A stretch of 64,000 nucleotides of DNA from Catellatospora bangladeshensis (GCF_016862575.1 NZ_BONF01000052.1:1-64000); one strand, 5' to 3'. Positions 44,592-56,470 are shown, counted from the first letter of the stretch. Notes: generated from the letters alone by a model not told the origin. A program made the numbers and translations.

Positions 44592-45026
44592 TCACTGCGC
44601 CTTGCGCCCCGGATAGGGCACCGTTGCCGGGGCGACCCCGGCGCGCCGCCGCCAGCGCGTGGCCCGCACCGCCGCGTCGGTGTACCCGGTCAGCACCTGG
44701 CGCCGCAGTTCGCCCTCGGCGTCGGCCAGCGCCGCCCGCCAGCTGGCCGCGACCCCGTCCTCCACGTACGCGGCGAGCTTCAGCGCGGCGGCCCGGTCGG
44801 CCAGCGGGAACGGCAGCGCGTAACCCGGCTCGGCGACCGGCGCCTCGGCCTTCAGCTCGGCCAGGCGCAGCAGCAGCGCGTCCCGGCGGGCGCGGTGCGC
44901 CTCCTCGCCCGTGCGCGCCTCCTTCTGCCCTGCCTTGTCGAGGAGCACGCCGAGGCGCCCGTAGGCATAGATGGCGCTGTGCTCGGCGGCCAGCGCCGTC
45001 TGCAACCGTTCGGCCAGGGTCGTCAT
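44592..45026 (-). CDS. DUF4439 ferritin-like domain protein
   Basis: The 144-residue protein begins MTTLAERLQTALAAEHSAIY and has the ferritin-like helical pattern, with AAEHSAIYAYGRLG near 13-26 and EEAHRARRDALLLRL near 47-61 carrying conserved Glu/His. DUF4439 proteins are small helical-bundle proteins of unknown role found next to rimP in actinobacteria. The ATG overlaps the stop of the lipoprotein gene. Binding of a metal is plausible but unproven. Confidence 0.8.
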   Translation of the reverse strand: MTTLAERLQTALAAEHSAIYAYGRLGVLLDKAGQKEARTGEEAHRARRDALLLRLAELKAEAPVAEPGYALPFPLADRAAALKLAAYVEDGVAASWRAALADAEGELRRQVLTGYTDAAVRATRWRRRAGVAPATVPYPGRKAQ

Positions 45027-45556
45027 GCGAGCACCTCCACGTGGGTGGCGCGGGCGGCGGCGATCTCGCCGACCAGGACGGCTCGCACGGTGGTGGTGCT
45101 CACACACGCCTCGGCGGCCTGCTTGGCGGCCGAGGCCTCCGCGGTGCGCAGCGTGGCCAGGATCTTCTTCCGGTCGCCGTCGACCGGGGCGGCGCTGGGC
45201 AGGCTGAACGAGCTCGGCGAGGGCTTGGGGCTCATGATCGCCTCCAGGGCCGCCGCGTGCGCCTTGTGCGTGTCGCGCAGCGGCGTGAGCAGGGCGGTCA
45301 GCGTGGTGTCCGCGGCCAGCGCGGCGTCGTACGACGCGACCAGCGCGTGGGTGCCCGCGAGCAGGCCGGTCAGCGCGTCCGGCGGGGGCGGCGCGTCCGG
45401 CCCGCCGAACAGGTCGCAGCCCGCCAGCGCCGGTGCGGCCACGCCCGCGACCGCGGCCGCCGCTCCGGCTCGCAGCAGCCCACGTCGATTCGGCCGGAAG
45501 CCGCCCGGCCCGCTATGATCATTTGCCCGCGTACGCACCGCGCCAGTCTTCCTCAT
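45023..45556 (-). CDS. Tat-type lipoprotein, DUF4439 partner
   Basis: The 177-residue protein has a twin-arginine signal (NRRGLLRAGAAAAVAGVAAP) followed by the lipobox ALAGC and a helical mature part with HKAHAAALEAIM, similar in spirit to a ferritin-like fold. It should be exported folded and anchored to the outer face of the membrane. The stop overlaps the ATG of the DUF4439 gene (ATGA), so the two are co-translated. A GTG six codons in could also be the start. No enzyme activity is recognised. Confidence 0.82.
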   Translation of the reverse strand: MRKTGAVRTRANDHSGPGGFRPNRRGLLRAGAAAAVAGVAAPALAGCDLFGGPDAPPPPDALTGLLAGTHALVASYDAALAADTTLTALLTPLRDTHKAHAAALEAIMSPKPSPSSFSLPSAAPVDGDRKKILATLRTAEASAAKQAAEACVSTTTVRAVLVGEIAAARATHVEVLA

Positions 45557-45748
45557 CCGGGCGGGCTCCGCTAACCGTCGTTCCCGTGTCGGGCCGCTGG
45601 TGGGGACTCCTCGGGGTCCGCCGTCCGGGCGGGCCGCCGGGACGGGTCACCCGTGCCGCGCGTGCCCGCAGCGCGCCGCTGGTAGTTGCCGCGTGCTCGC
45701 GGGTTACGCTCTGCGCAGTCGATGTATCACCGAGAGGGGTGCCCTCAG

Positions 45749-46405
45749 ATGGCTCAGCGTGGCCGCGCCTCAGGCAGGCAGACCGGCCGCCCGGCCGCCC
45801 GCCCGGCCGCACCGGCCCCAGCCCGGACCGCTCCGGCGGAACTGGCCGCCCGGCGCGCCCGGTTACAGGCCGTGATCGAGCCGGTGGTCACGGAGACCGG
45901 CTACGACCTGGAGGAGCTCTCCGTCAAGCAGGTCGGCCGGCGGCACCTGGTCCGCGTGATCATCGACGGCGACGGCGGCGTCGGCCTGGACGCGATCGCC
46001 GACGTCTCCCGCGCGGTGTCGCGGGCGCTGGACGACGCGGAGGCGTCCGGCCGTGAACTGATCATGGGCGAGTACCAGCTGGAGGTCTCCTCGCCCGGCG
46101 TGGACCGGCCGCTCACGCTGCCGCGGCACTGGACGCGCAACGTCGGCCGCCTGGTCAAGGTCAAGGCGGGCGAGAAGACGCTGACCGGCCGCGTGGTGGA
46201 CGCCGACGACACGGGCATCACGCTCGACGTGGACGGCAGGGAGCACGCGTTCGAGTACGGCGCGCTGGGCCCGGGCCGGGTCCAGGTCGAGTTCAAGCGG
46301 ATGAATGAGATCTCCGATGAGGAGCTCGCCGAGTTCGACGACGACTCGTCCGACGACGAGGAGCCGGACGACGGCGAGCCGGACGACGAAGGGGAAGAGC
46401 GGTGA
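45749..46405 (+). CDS. rimP: ribosome maturation factor RimP
   Basis: The 218-residue protein has the RimP core: [60 protein letters not shown] and [12 protein letters not shown], used in 30S assembly. The N-terminal 40 residues are Pro/Ala/Arg-rich and the last 40 are acidic ([20 protein letters not shown]), both longer than in E. coli. The ATG follows GAGAGGGG; a start 21 codons upstream lacks family similarity. Its stop overlaps the GTG of nusA. Confidence 0.97.
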   Translation: MAQRGRASGRQTGRPAARPAAPAPARTAPAELAARRARLQAVIEPVVTETGYDLEELSVKQVGRRHLVRVIIDGDGGVGLDAIADVSRAVSRALDDAEASGRELIMGEYQLEVSSPGVDRPLTLPRHWTRNVGRLVKVKAGEKTLTGRVVDADDTGITLDVDGREHAFEYGALGPGRVQVEFKRMNEISDEELAEFDDDSSDDEEPDDGEPDDEGEER

Positions 46406-47457
46406 ACATCGATCTGGCGGCGCTGCGCGCGCTGGCACGCGACAAGGAGATCTCCGAGGAGACCATCCTGCAGGCAATCGAGTCTGCGCTGCTCACCGCG
46501 TATCGGCACACGGAGGGCGCGCAGTCGCACGCCCGCGTGGAGATCAACCGGCAGTCCGGCGCGGCCGTGGTGTACGCGCAGGAGTACGGCCCCGAGGGCG
46601 AGCTGCTGCGGGAGTGGGACGACACCCCGCACGACTTCGGCCGGATCGCGGCGATGACCGCCAAGCAGGTCATCCTGCAGCGGCTGCGCGAGGCGACCGA
46701 CGAGGTGCACTTCGGCGAGTACGTCAACCGCGACGGGGACCTGGTCACCGGCGTGATCCAGGCGCACGAGACGCGCTCGGAGAAGGGCATCGTCTCGGTG
46801 GACCTGGGCAAGGTCGAGGCCGTGCTGCCGCAGTCGGAGCAGGTGCCGGGGGAGACCTACCCGCACGGCCAGCGCATCCGCTGCGTGGTGGTGCACGTCG
46901 CCAAGAGCTTCCGCGGCCCGCAGGTCACCCTGTCCCGCTCCCACCCGGCGCTGGTGAAGAAGCTGTTCGCGCTGGAGGTGCCCGAGATCGCCGACGGCAC
47001 GGTGGAGATCGCCGCGATCGCCCGTGAGGCGGGTCACCGCACCAAGATCGCCGTACGCTCGACGGTCCCGGGGGTCAACCCGAAGGGCGCCTGCATCGGC
47101 CCGATGGGCCAGCGGGTGCGCGCGGTCATGAGTGAACTGCACGGCGAGAAGATCGACATCATCGACTGGTCGGAGGACCCGGCCGAGTTCGTGGGCAACG
47201 CGCTGTCGCCCGCGAAGGCGCTGAAGGTCGAAGTGGTGGATCTCGCAGCCCGTGCGGCGCGCGTCACGGTGCCCGACTACCAGCTGTCTCTCGCGATCGG
47301 CCGGGAAGGGCAGAATGCCAGGCTGGCTGCCCGTCTGACCGGTTGGCGCATCGACATCCGCTCCGATGCGGCCGACTCCGGGGCGGCCGCGCCGCGCGGT
47401 CCGCGGGCTGCGGCTGATCACGAGACGGAGCCAGGCGGCACCCCGGTCTCCGCTTAG
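46402..47457 (+). CDS. nusA: transcription termination/antitermination factor NusA
   Basis: The 351-residue protein has the N-terminal RNA-polymerase-binding domain ([20 protein letters not shown]), an S1 domain (about 105-175, [15 protein letters not shown]) and two KH domains ([40 protein letters not shown] and [20 protein letters not shown]). It lacks the C-terminal acidic repeats of the gamma-proteobacterial protein, as is normal in actinobacteria. The GTG overlaps the rimP stop. The order rimP-nusA-ylxR-infB is conserved. Confidence 0.98.
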   Translation: MNIDLAALRALARDKEISEETILQAIESALLTAYRHTEGAQSHARVEINRQSGAAVVYAQEYGPEGELLREWDDTPHDFGRIAAMTAKQVILQRLREATDEVHFGEYVNRDGDLVTGVIQAHETRSEKGIVSVDLGKVEAVLPQSEQVPGETYPHGQRIRCVVVHVAKSFRGPQVTLSRSHPALVKKLFALEVPEIADGTVEIAAIAREAGHRTKIAVRSTVPGVNPKGACIGPMGQRVRAVMSELHGEKIDIIDWSEDPAEFVGNALSPAKALKVEVVDLAARAARVTVPDYQLSLAIGREGQNARLAARLTGWRIDIRSDAADSGAAAPRGPRAAADHETEPGGTPVSA

Positions 47458-47472
47458 GGGTAGACTTTCCCG

Positions 47473-47793
47473 GTGGTACGACGCACGCGGCCGGGATCGC
47501 ATGTGGCGGCCTCTTCCAACACACCGCTCGCACCTCCGGTGCGCACGTGTGTCGGATGCAGGCAGCGCGCGTCCGCTACCGAACTGCTCCGCGTCGTAGC
47601 GGTGGCGTCGGGCGCTGACCAGTTCAGCCTCCGGCCCGACCCGCGACGCAGATCGACCGGCCGGGGTGCCCACGTGCACCCGACAGCGGCCTGTCTCGAG
47701 TCGGCGCTGCGGCGCCGCGCCTTCGGGCGCGCGCTGCGGATCACCGGGGTCATCGACACCGGTGAGCTGACCGGGGCGATCCACGGATCGTGA
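47473..47793 (+). CDS. YlxR family RNA-binding protein (DUF448)
   Basis: The 106-residue protein has the YlxR signature VRTCVGCRQRASATELLRVV at about residues 23-42 and GRGAHVHPTAACLESALRRR at about 63-82, the basic nucleic-acid-binding surface. YlxR/RnpM interacts with RNase P RNA in Bacillus. The gene follows nusA and precedes infB as usual. TAGACT lies six bases before the GTG, a leaderless-type arrangement. Confidence 0.93.
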   Translation: MVRRTRPGSHVAASSNTPLAPPVRTCVGCRQRASATELLRVVAVASGADQFSLRPDPRRRSTGRGAHVHPTAACLESALRRRAFGRALRITGVIDTGELTGAIHGS

Positions 47794-47968
47794 CACGGTC
47801 CGAGGGATCACGACACCGATCCGAAGGATCACCGCCAGACCGTCACGGGGTGGCGGACCACCGTAGACGGGTGCCTCATCAGCCCCGTCTGAGGATCAAG
47901 CAAGGTAGGACGACCGGCATGGGCACACGATGAAGTCGCAAAAATGATCAGGCTTCAAGTGCACAAGT

Positions 47969-48001
47969 GAGGTCGCAGCGGGTCACTGCCCGTGCGACCT
48001 C
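47969..48001 (+). promoter_or_regulatory. hairpin immediately upstream of infB
   Basis: GAGGTCGCA pairs with TGCGACCTC, with an inner CGGG-N6-CCCG stem and one bulged G. It ends a few bases before the infB Shine-Dalgarno GGAG. Positions suggest control of IF2 translation or an RNA-processing site. Confidence 0.5.
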
Positions 48002-48016
48002 GGAGTGAGGAGTGCA

Positions 48017-51094
<3,078 letters not shown>

Positions 51095-51101
51095 TCTAGA
51101 G

Positions 51102-51145
51102 GACGGGGCGGGGCCCGGCGCTGACGCGCCGAACCCCGCCCCGTC
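51102..51145 (+). terminator. terminator after infB
   Basis: GACGGGGCGGGG pairs with CCCCGCCCCGTC across a 20-base loop that has its own GGCGC/GCGCC pairing. It lies eight bases after the infB stop. Confidence 0.75.
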
Positions 51146-51153
51146 TGCTGTGC

Positions 51154-51222
51154 CGATCTTGCGCGCGTTGTGGGTGCGACACGCCCGTTCCGGGCAAAAG
51201 GGCAACAGTTCGTGCAAGATCG
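51154..51222. repeat. intergenic palindrome, family 2, copy 2 (inverted)
   Basis: CGATCTTGCGCG and CGTGCAAGATCG bound a 69-base element. Its reverse complement shares TGTTGCCCTTTTG and GGGCGTGTCG with the copy at 29311. Confidence 0.85.
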
Positions 51223-51245
51223 TCGTGGTAGGCGGAGGGGGAGCA

Positions 51246-52262
51246 GTGGCGAGGTATGCGGTGCTGGTGGCGCCGTCGGCTAATCGGGTTTACACGCAGT
51301 CGGCGCCGGAGTTGACGGCTGCCGAGCTGGCGGTGTTCTCGGAGCGGGCGCTGGGTGGGCGGCTGGAGCCGGCGGAGGTCGTCGAGCTGGGTGGGCGGCC
51401 GTACCTGTCGTTCGAGGTCGAGGACGGGGAGCTGGCGGCCGGGGAGCTGCGGGTGCTGGCGAACCTGTCGTCGGCGTACGCGCTGTTCGAGATCGTGGGG
51501 GACGGGCTGCTCAAGCCGCTCGGCGAGGCGCCGCTGGACCGGTTCGACGACGATCTGATCACCATTCAGAAGTACGCCGGCAAGACCAACGAGAACTTCA
51601 CCAAGCTGCTGCTCAACGTGACCGCGCTGGCCACCTCGTGGGCCGATCAGCTGCTCACCCGGCGGTTCGTGGTGCTCGACCCGGTCGCGGGGCGGGGCAC
51701 CACGCTCAACCAGGCGCTGATGTACGGCTGGGACGCGATCGGCATCGAACTGGACGGCAAGGACGTCGAGGCGTACAGCGCCTTCCTGAAGACCTGGCTC
51801 AAGAACAAGCGGATCAAGCACACCACCGAGATGGCGCCGCTGCGGCGGGAGGGCAAGCGGATCGGCCGCCGGTTCGACGCGCGCATCGGCGACGTGCGGG
51901 ACCAGCCGCAGCATCTGAGCGTGTTCGAGGCCGACACCACGCAGACGCGCGGCCTGCTCAAAGGCAACTCCGTGGACCTGGTGGTGGCCGACCTGCCCTA
52001 CGGCGTGGTGCACGGCAGCCGCAGCGCCAAGGGCCTGGCCCGGGGGCCGCTGGAGCTGCTGGAGGAGGCGCTGCCGGGCTGGCTGTCCCTGCTGCGCCCC
52101 GGCGGCGCGCTGGGCGTGTCCTGGAACACCCACGTTGCCCCGCGTGAGGACGCCCTAGACCTGCTGGAGGAGCACGGCCTGGAGGCGGTGGACTACGAGG
52201 GCTTCGAGCACCGGGTCGACCAGGCCATCAACCGCGACATTCTGGTGGCCCGCAAGGTGTGA
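51246..52262 (+). CDS. SAM-dependent methyltransferase of the TRM11/N6-adenine-like class
   Basis: The 338-residue protein has a small N-terminal domain (1-100), then a Rossmann methyltransferase fold with motif I-like VLDPVAGRGTTLNQALMYG at about 140-158 and the catalytic ADLPYGVVHGS tetrad (DLPYG). DPPY/DLPYG tetrads methylate exocyclic amino groups; TRM11-like relatives act on tRNA guanosine. The DNA- or RNA-target is unknown. GTG at 51246 follows GGAGGGGGAGCA. It lies between infB and DUF503 in the ribosome-biogenesis cluster, which favours an RNA substrate. Confidence 0.83.
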   Translation: MARYAVLVAPSANRVYTQSAPELTAAELAVFSERALGGRLEPAEVVELGGRPYLSFEVEDGELAAGELRVLANLSSAYALFEIVGDGLLKPLGEAPLDRFDDDLITIQKYAGKTNENFTKLLLNVTALATSWADQLLTRRFVVLDPVAGRGTTLNQALMYGWDAIGIELDGKDVEAYSAFLKTWLKNKRIKHTTEMAPLRREGKRIGRRFDARIGDVRDQPQHLSVFEADTTQTRGLLKGNSVDLVVADLPYGVVHGSRSAKGLARGPLELLEEALPGWLSLLRPGGALGVSWNTHVAPREDALDLLEEHGLEAVDYEGFEHRVDQAINRDILVARKV

Positions 52263-52283
52263 TCTCGCGTACGCTTCTGGCTC

Positions 52284-52577
52284 GTGCATACCGGAACTAC
52301 CGTTTTCGACCTGTTGCTGCCGGGTGACTCCCGGTCGCTGAAGGAGAAGCGCTCGTACGTGCGCCCGATCATCGCGGCGCTGAAGAAGTACGAGGTCGCC
52401 GTGGCCGAGGTGGGGGCGCTCGAGCTGCACGGGCGCACCGAGATCGGGGTGGCCGTGGTCGCCGCTGACCCGGCGCACGTGAACGAGGTCCTCGACCAGT
52501 GCGAGCGCCTCGTGGTCGGCCGTCCCGAGGTCGAGGTGCTGTCCGTGCGCCGCCGCTGGTACGGCGACGACGATTAG
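52284..52577 (+). CDS. DUF503 family protein (YlxP-like)
   Basis: The 97-residue protein has the DUF503 pattern DLLLPGDSRSLKEKRSYVRP near the N-terminus, a ferredoxin-like fold with VAVAEVGALELHGRTEIGVA and the C-terminal VLSVRRRWYGDDD. YlxP-type proteins are co-conserved with infB and rbfA and are linked to ribosome assembly. TACGCT lies eight bases before the GTG. Confidence 0.9.
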   Translation: MHTGTTVFDLLLPGDSRSLKEKRSYVRPIIAALKKYEVAVAEVGALELHGRTEIGVAVVAADPAHVNEVLDQCERLVVGRPEVEVLSVRRRWYGDDD

Positions 52578-52767
52578 CTGTGAGCTGCGCAGTCTAGCGC
52601 TGTGAGCTGCGGCTCCGTCCGCGCTCAGCGCGCTCGCGTGAGGGTCGGACCCGGCGGGTAGTGTCATGGTGTTGGTTTCGACCCTGGCTCGTCACAGTGG
52701 CGACCTCGCCTGACCGGCGTGAGCCGCAGCGTGGCGCGCCGAGGTCGTCGGTCGCGGAGGTGACGTG

Positions 52768-53250
52768 ATGGCTGATCCGGCCAAGGTACGCAAGCATGCC
52801 GAGCGGGTGCGTGAGCTCGTGGCATCGGCGGTACGTTCCCAGATCAAGGACCCCCGGCTCGGGATGATCACCATCACCGACGCGCGGATCACCGCCGACC
52901 TGCGCGAGGCAACGGTCTTCTACACGGTGCTCGGCGACGCGGAGGCCCAGGCGGGCACCGCCGCCGCGCTGGAGAGCGCCAAGGGCATGCTGCGCGGCGT
53001 GGTCGGCCGGGCCCTCGGCCTGCGCCACTCGCCGTCCCTGGCGTTCGTCTCCGACGACGTCCAGGAGCACGTCAAGCACATCGACGACCTGCTCGCCGAG
53101 GCGAAGCAGCGCGACGCCCAGGTGCAGGAGCTGGCCGCGGGCGCGGAGTACGCCGGCGACGCGCAGCCGTACAAGGTCGAGGACGACGAGGACGCGCAGG
53201 ACGAAGACGACGAGGAGGAGCCTGCGCTGCGCGCGGCAGCCCAGGCGTGA
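52768..53250 (+). CDS. rbfA: 30S ribosome-binding factor A
   Basis: The 160-residue protein has the RbfA KH-like core: ADPAKVRKHAERVRELVASA, DPRLGMITITDARITADLRE, TVFYTVLGD and RHSPSLAFVSDDVQEHVKHI. It assists 16S rRNA maturation. The last 35 residues are acidic (DDEDAQDEDDEEEPALRA). GGAGG lies seven bases before the ATG. Its stop overlaps the GTG of the DHH gene. Confidence 0.95.
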   Translation: MADPAKVRKHAERVRELVASAVRSQIKDPRLGMITITDARITADLREATVFYTVLGDAEAQAGTAAALESAKGMLRGVVGRALGLRHSPSLAFVSDDVQEHVKHIDDLLAEAKQRDAQVQELAAGAEYAGDAQPYKVEDDEDAQDEDDEEEPALRAAAQA

Positions 53251-54281
53251 ACGCGGCGACGCTGGCGGCCGGGACCACCGGCCGCCCCACCGAGCAGGAC
53301 TGGGCCGCGGCCGTCGCGGCCGTGCGCACCGGGCTGCGTCCCGGCGCGCGGGTGCTGCTGGTTTGCCACGTCAACCCCGACGGCGACGCGCTGGGCAGCA
53401 TGCTCGGCTTCGCGCAGGGCCTGCTCCGGCTCGGCGTCACCTCGCTGCAGTGCACCTTCCCGGGCCCGCTGAGCGTGCCCGCGCCGCTGCACATGCCCGC
53501 GATGGACCTGCTCATCCCGGAGGCCGACGCCGACCCCGCGCCGGACCTGCTGGTGACCTTCGACGCGGCCAGCGAGTCGCGGCTCGGGTCGCTGGTGGAC
53601 CGGCTGGAGACGGCCACGGTCAGCCTGGTGCTCGACCACCACGCGTCGAACACCGGCTTCGGCAAGGTGTCGCTGGTCGACCCGTACGCCGCGGCCACCT
53701 CGGTGGTCGCCGCCGAGATGCTGCGGCGGCTGGACGTGCCGCTGGACCGGCCCATGGCCGAGTGCCTCTACATCGCGCTGGTCACCGACACCGGCTCGTT
53801 CAAGTTCGACCTGACCACGCCCGAGGTGCACGAGCTGGCCGCGCGCCTGGTCGCCACCGGCATCGACGTCGGCGGCATCTCCCGGCGCATCTTCGACAGC
53901 CGCCCGTTCGGCGCGGTGCGCCTGTTCGGCGAGGTCATGGGCCGGGCCCAGCTGGAGCCCGAGGGCGCCGGCGGGCGCGGCCTGGTGTACGCCGTGGCCA
54001 CGCTCGACGATTTGGCCAAGCACGAGCAGCCTCCGTACGTGCTGGAGGCGCTGATCGACTCGGTGCGCTGCGTCTCCGAGGCGGACGTGGCGCTGCTGCT
54101 CAAGCAGGTCGCGCCGCAGGAGTGGGCGGTGTCCATGCGGAGCAAGGGCGGCGCGGACGTCAGCCGGGTCGCGGTCGCGCTCGGCGGGGGCGGGCACCGG
54201 CTGGCCGCCGGGTTCACCGGCCGGGGCGGCGCGGAGGAGATCATCGCGGCGGTGCGCGCGGAGCTGGCGGCGCAGGGCTGA
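53247..54281 (+). CDS. DHH/DHHA1 phosphoesterase, NrnA/RecJ-like (bifunctional oligoribonuclease/PAP phosphatase)
   Basis: The 344-residue protein has DHH motifs: CHVNPDGDALGS near 40, FDAAS near 105, LDHHASNTG near 130 and TDTGSFKFDLT near 175, then the DHHA1 motif SKGGADVSRVAVALGGGGHR with AAGFT. NrnA-type enzymes degrade short oligonucleotides and hydrolyse pAp. The GTG overlaps the rbfA stop, in the conserved rbfA-nrnA arrangement of actinobacteria. The first 25 residues are an extension without family similarity. Confidence 0.93.
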   Translation: MNAATLAAGTTGRPTEQDWAAAVAAVRTGLRPGARVLLVCHVNPDGDALGSMLGFAQGLLRLGVTSLQCTFPGPLSVPAPLHMPAMDLLIPEADADPAPDLLVTFDAASESRLGSLVDRLETATVSLVLDHHASNTGFGKVSLVDPYAAATSVVAAEMLRRLDVPLDRPMAECLYIALVTDTGSFKFDLTTPEVHELAARLVATGIDVGGISRRIFDSRPFGAVRLFGEVMGRAQLEPEGAGGRGLVYAVATLDDLAKHEQPPYVLEALIDSVRCVSEADVALLLKQVAPQEWAVSMRSKGGADVSRVAVALGGGGHRLAAGFTGRGGAEEIIAAVRAELAAQG

Positions 54282-54371
54282 CGGGCGGCCGGTTCGCCCC
54301 ATCGGCGGCGCGGCCGGAGCAGGGTGGCGAAGGTCTCCCGCGCAGACCGGTCAACGGAGCACAATCGGGTC

Positions 54372-54779
54372 ATGGAACAGCGTCCCGAGCTCACCGTCGA
54401 GCCGGTGCGCCCGTGGGCGCGCGCACAGGTCATGCTGCCGGTGTTCGTGCCGTTCTCGCTGATCGGCGGGTTGCTGCCGTCGTTCTCGCTGGCGGCGAAT
54501 CTTTACGTGCTCGCGCTGGGCGGGGGCATGATGCTGGCGGGGATGTCGTCGCGGCTGCCGCGCCGGGCCGCGCCGTCGGGGCTGCTGCCTGGGGTGGCGT
54601 GGTGGCTGGTGCCGGTGGCGGTGTTCGTGGTGGTCGAGGTGATCACGTTCGCGATGGGGTCCACGCACGATTACCCGACGCTGTCGTTGCTGGCCGATCC
54701 GCTGCTTGACGGGTATCTGGTGCGGAGTCTGGCGTACTTCGGGTGGCTGGCCGGGTTCTGGGGGCTGGTGCGGCGGTGA
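54372..54779 (+). CDS. small membrane protein of unknown function
   Basis: The 135-residue protein begins MEQRPELTVEPVRPWARAQV and has four hydrophobic segments (VMLPVFVPFSLIGGLLPSF, LYVLALGGGMMLAGM, VAWWLVPVAVFVVVEVITF and SLAYFGWLAGFWGL). I do not recognise the family with confidence. CACAAT lies six bases before the ATG, suggesting a leaderless start. Its stop overlaps the GTG of the next small membrane protein, so the two are co-translated. Confidence 0.7.
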   Translation: MEQRPELTVEPVRPWARAQVMLPVFVPFSLIGGLLPSFSLAANLYVLALGGGMMLAGMSSRLPRRAAPSGLLPGVAWWLVPVAVFVVVEVITFAMGSTHDYPTLSLLADPLLDGYLVRSLAYFGWLAGFWGLVRR

Positions 54780-54994
54780 GTTTGACTCGGTTTCTTGCGA
54801 TCGCCGGGTTCGTGCTGGCGGGGGTGGCGGTGCTGGCGGTGGAGTGGGCGGCGCGGCGGCCGGGGTCTCGGGTGCCGTCGATCGGCGACGTAGCGGCGCT
54901 GGTCATGCGGTATGACGTGGGCGGGCTGCCGGTGGGGCGGCTGGCGATCCTGGGGTTCTGGTTCTGGTTGGGGTGGCACTTTCTGGCTCGGTGA
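54776..54994 (+). CDS. 72-aa membrane protein (DUF6186-like)
   Basis: The protein begins VSLTRFLAIAGFVLAGVAVL, has an Arg-rich turn (EWAARRPGSRVPSIGDVAAL) and a second hydrophobic helix ending LAILGFWFWLGWHFLAR. It resembles a small actinobacterial family sometimes annotated DUF6186; this assignment is tentative. The GTG overlaps the preceding stop. Nothing else suggests a function. Confidence 0.6.
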   Translation: MSLTRFLAIAGFVLAGVAVLAVEWAARRPGSRVPSIGDVAALVMRYDVGGLPVGRLAILGFWFWLGWHFLAR

Positions 54995-55044
54995 GCCTCT
55001 GGGCGTGGTGGCGTTCCTTGGCTGGCGAGATGGGGGGTGGGCAT

Positions 55045-55105
55045 GATCGCGGGTTCGTGTCCAAACCTCGGGCTGGGCCACACGTTCTGACACGAGACGG
55101 CGATC
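55045..55105. repeat. intergenic palindrome, family 1, copy F
   Basis: GATCGCGGGTTCGTGTC and GACACGAGACGGCGATC are the arms of a 61-base element after the 72-residue membrane protein gene. Confidence 0.85.
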
Positions 55106-55157
55106 TTGCCCCTGTCGGCGCGGCTGGGGGTTGGCGTGGTGGGGCTTGTGCGGTGGC

Positions 55158-55224
55158 CATGATCGCGGGTTCGTGTCCAAAGGTGGGGCTGGGGCGCAGG
55201 TTTGGACACGAGACGGCGATCATG
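55158..55224. repeat. intergenic palindrome, family 1, copy G
   Basis: CATGATCGCGGGTTCGTGTC and GACACGAGACGGCGATCATG with inner CAAA/TTTG form the arms. It is about 50 bases from copy F and in the same arrangement as pairs A-B and C-D. Confidence 0.87.
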
Positions 55225-55535
55225 CCCGCCCTACCCTGGAGCTGAGCGGAGATTCAGGGGGAGATATCCGACTTGTTGCGCGTTAAGGAGCGGTTTAGCA
55301 GGTCAGTCGGCATGCTGACGTTCCAGGTCGTGGGAACGGCTGTGCAGGATGTGGAACTGAACGATAGTTTTGCCTGCAGCGGCGCGCTTCGCGGTCCCAC
55401 CCGGACGGCGGCGCCGCGGTAGGTCACACCGGCGAGGATGCTCGGCGATCCCGAGAACGGCGGCGGACAGAGGAAACGCGGCACGTGTTCGGCGTGCGTG
55501 CGTCATCGACCCGTTGTTGTGGAAGGACCGTTCCC

Positions 55536-55637
55536 ATGCCTACGTCCAAGAAGCCCCAGCCGCAGACCACCGAGGAAGACCGCGAGCGCGAGCAGGCCCG
55601 CCGCGCGCTGCAGACCTCCATGGACACCCGGCAGTAG
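55536..55637 (+). CDS. 33-aa basic/acidic small protein
   Basis: The frame starts ATG after GTGGAAGGACCGTTCCC and encodes MPTSKKPQPQTTEEDREREQ and a further 13 residues ending DTRQ. Nearly every codon ends in G or C, as in real genes here, so it is probably translated. The sequence is hydrophilic and helical, like many short actinobacterial proteins of unknown role. No family is recognised and no partner is obvious. Confidence 0.5.
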   Translation: MPTSKKPQPQTTEEDREREQARRALQTSMDTRQ

Positions 55638-55702
55638 TCCGTTCGGCCGCCCCGCCCGAGCGGGGCACCCGGCGGGATGATCGTTGCGTCTACGCTGTCG
55701 GG

Positions 55703-56470
55703 ATGTCCTCGACAGCCGCGCCCGCGGCACCCGCCGACGGCGATCTGCTGCGTCACCTGGCGTCGCAGAACCGCAGGCTGCTCGTCGCGGCCTGGGCCGT
55801 GGGCGGCGCCGGGCTGATCATCACGGCCGCGGTCGCCGGTGTCCCGGGTCCGGGGTGGGTCTGGCGGACAGTGTCCGCGCTGGCCGCCCTGGCGACGCTG
55901 GTCGTCTACTTCGGTGCGGTCCACCTGCTGTGGCGGGTGCGCCGACCGGCGGCGCTGGCGCCGGTGACCCTGCCGCAGGGGTTCGCCGCGTTCACCTCGC
56001 CCGTCGTGTACGCCCGCGGCACCCTGGCGCTGGCCGGGGCCGGGTTCGCGCTCGGCGGCGGCCAGCCGCTCACCGCGAGCGCGCTGGTGGTGCTGGCGGC
56101 GCTGCTCATTCATCACCCTCCCCGCCTGCTGGTGACGCCCGGCGGGGTGTCGGTGCGCGGGCTGCGCACCCGTACGGTGCCCTGGGCGCGGCTCACCGGG
56201 GTGCAGGTCCGCCCGCGTGGTGGAGTGGCCGAGCTGTCGCTGTGGACCGAGCCGGCGACCGGGCCGAGCGGCGTGCTGCGCGTGACTCTTCCCAAGTTCG
56301 ACGTCGACCGGGAGTTCCTGGTGCGGCTGCTCCAGCACTACCGGGCCGTGCCCGAGGACCGAACGGCGATCGGCGCGCCCGCGGAGCTGGCCCGCCGCCG
56401 TGCCGCCGTGCCGCCACCCTCCGACGAGCTGGACGAGGATCTGGACGACCTCCTGGACGGGCAGCCGTGA
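55703..56470 (+). CDS. membrane protein with a C-terminal PH-like domain
   Basis: The 255-residue protein has four hydrophobic helices (AAWAVGGAGLIITAAVAGV, TVSALAALATLVVYFGAVHLL, RGTLALAGAGFALGGG and ALVVLAALLIHH) and a C-terminal beta-rich segment (PRLLVTPGGVSVRGLRTRTV, ARLTGVQVRPRG) of the bacterial PH type, ending in an acidic tail (DELDEDLDDLLDG). TACGCT lies six bases before the ATG. Its role is unknown. Confidence 0.75.
   Translation: MSSTAAPAAPADGDLLRHLASQNRRLLVAAWAVGGAGLIITAAVAGVPGPGWVWRTVSALAALATLVVYFGAVHLLWRVRRPAALAPVTLPQGFAAFTSPVVYARGTLALAGAGFALGGGQPLTASALVVLAALLIHHPPRLLVTPGGVSVRGLRTRTVPWARLTGVQVRPRGGVAELSLWTEPATGPSGVLRVTLPKFDVDREFLVRLLQHYRAVPEDRTAIGAPAELARRRAAVPPPSDELDEDLDDLLDGQP

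Larger units (their letters stand above)
54995..55535. other. long intergenic region with two palindromic repeats
   Basis: No gene with convincing coding bias is seen. Family 1 palindromes occupy 55045-55105 and 55158-55224. The rest (about 55230-55535) is AT-richer in places (GATATCCGACTTGTTGCGCG, CGATAGTTTTGCC) and may carry the promoter of the 33-residue ORF downstream. A frame from ATG 55312 of about 36 codons has no ribosome-binding site and is not annotated. Confidence 0.55.

Noticed and set aside
55045-55224. Two repeats considered as a CRISPR array
   Set aside because: Each unit is an internal palindrome with non-uniform spacing and only two units; there is no leader or cas gene.
55254-55484. 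Minus-strand frame of 76 codons in the intergenic region
   Set aside because: It has no ribosome-binding site, poor codon bias and no family similarity.
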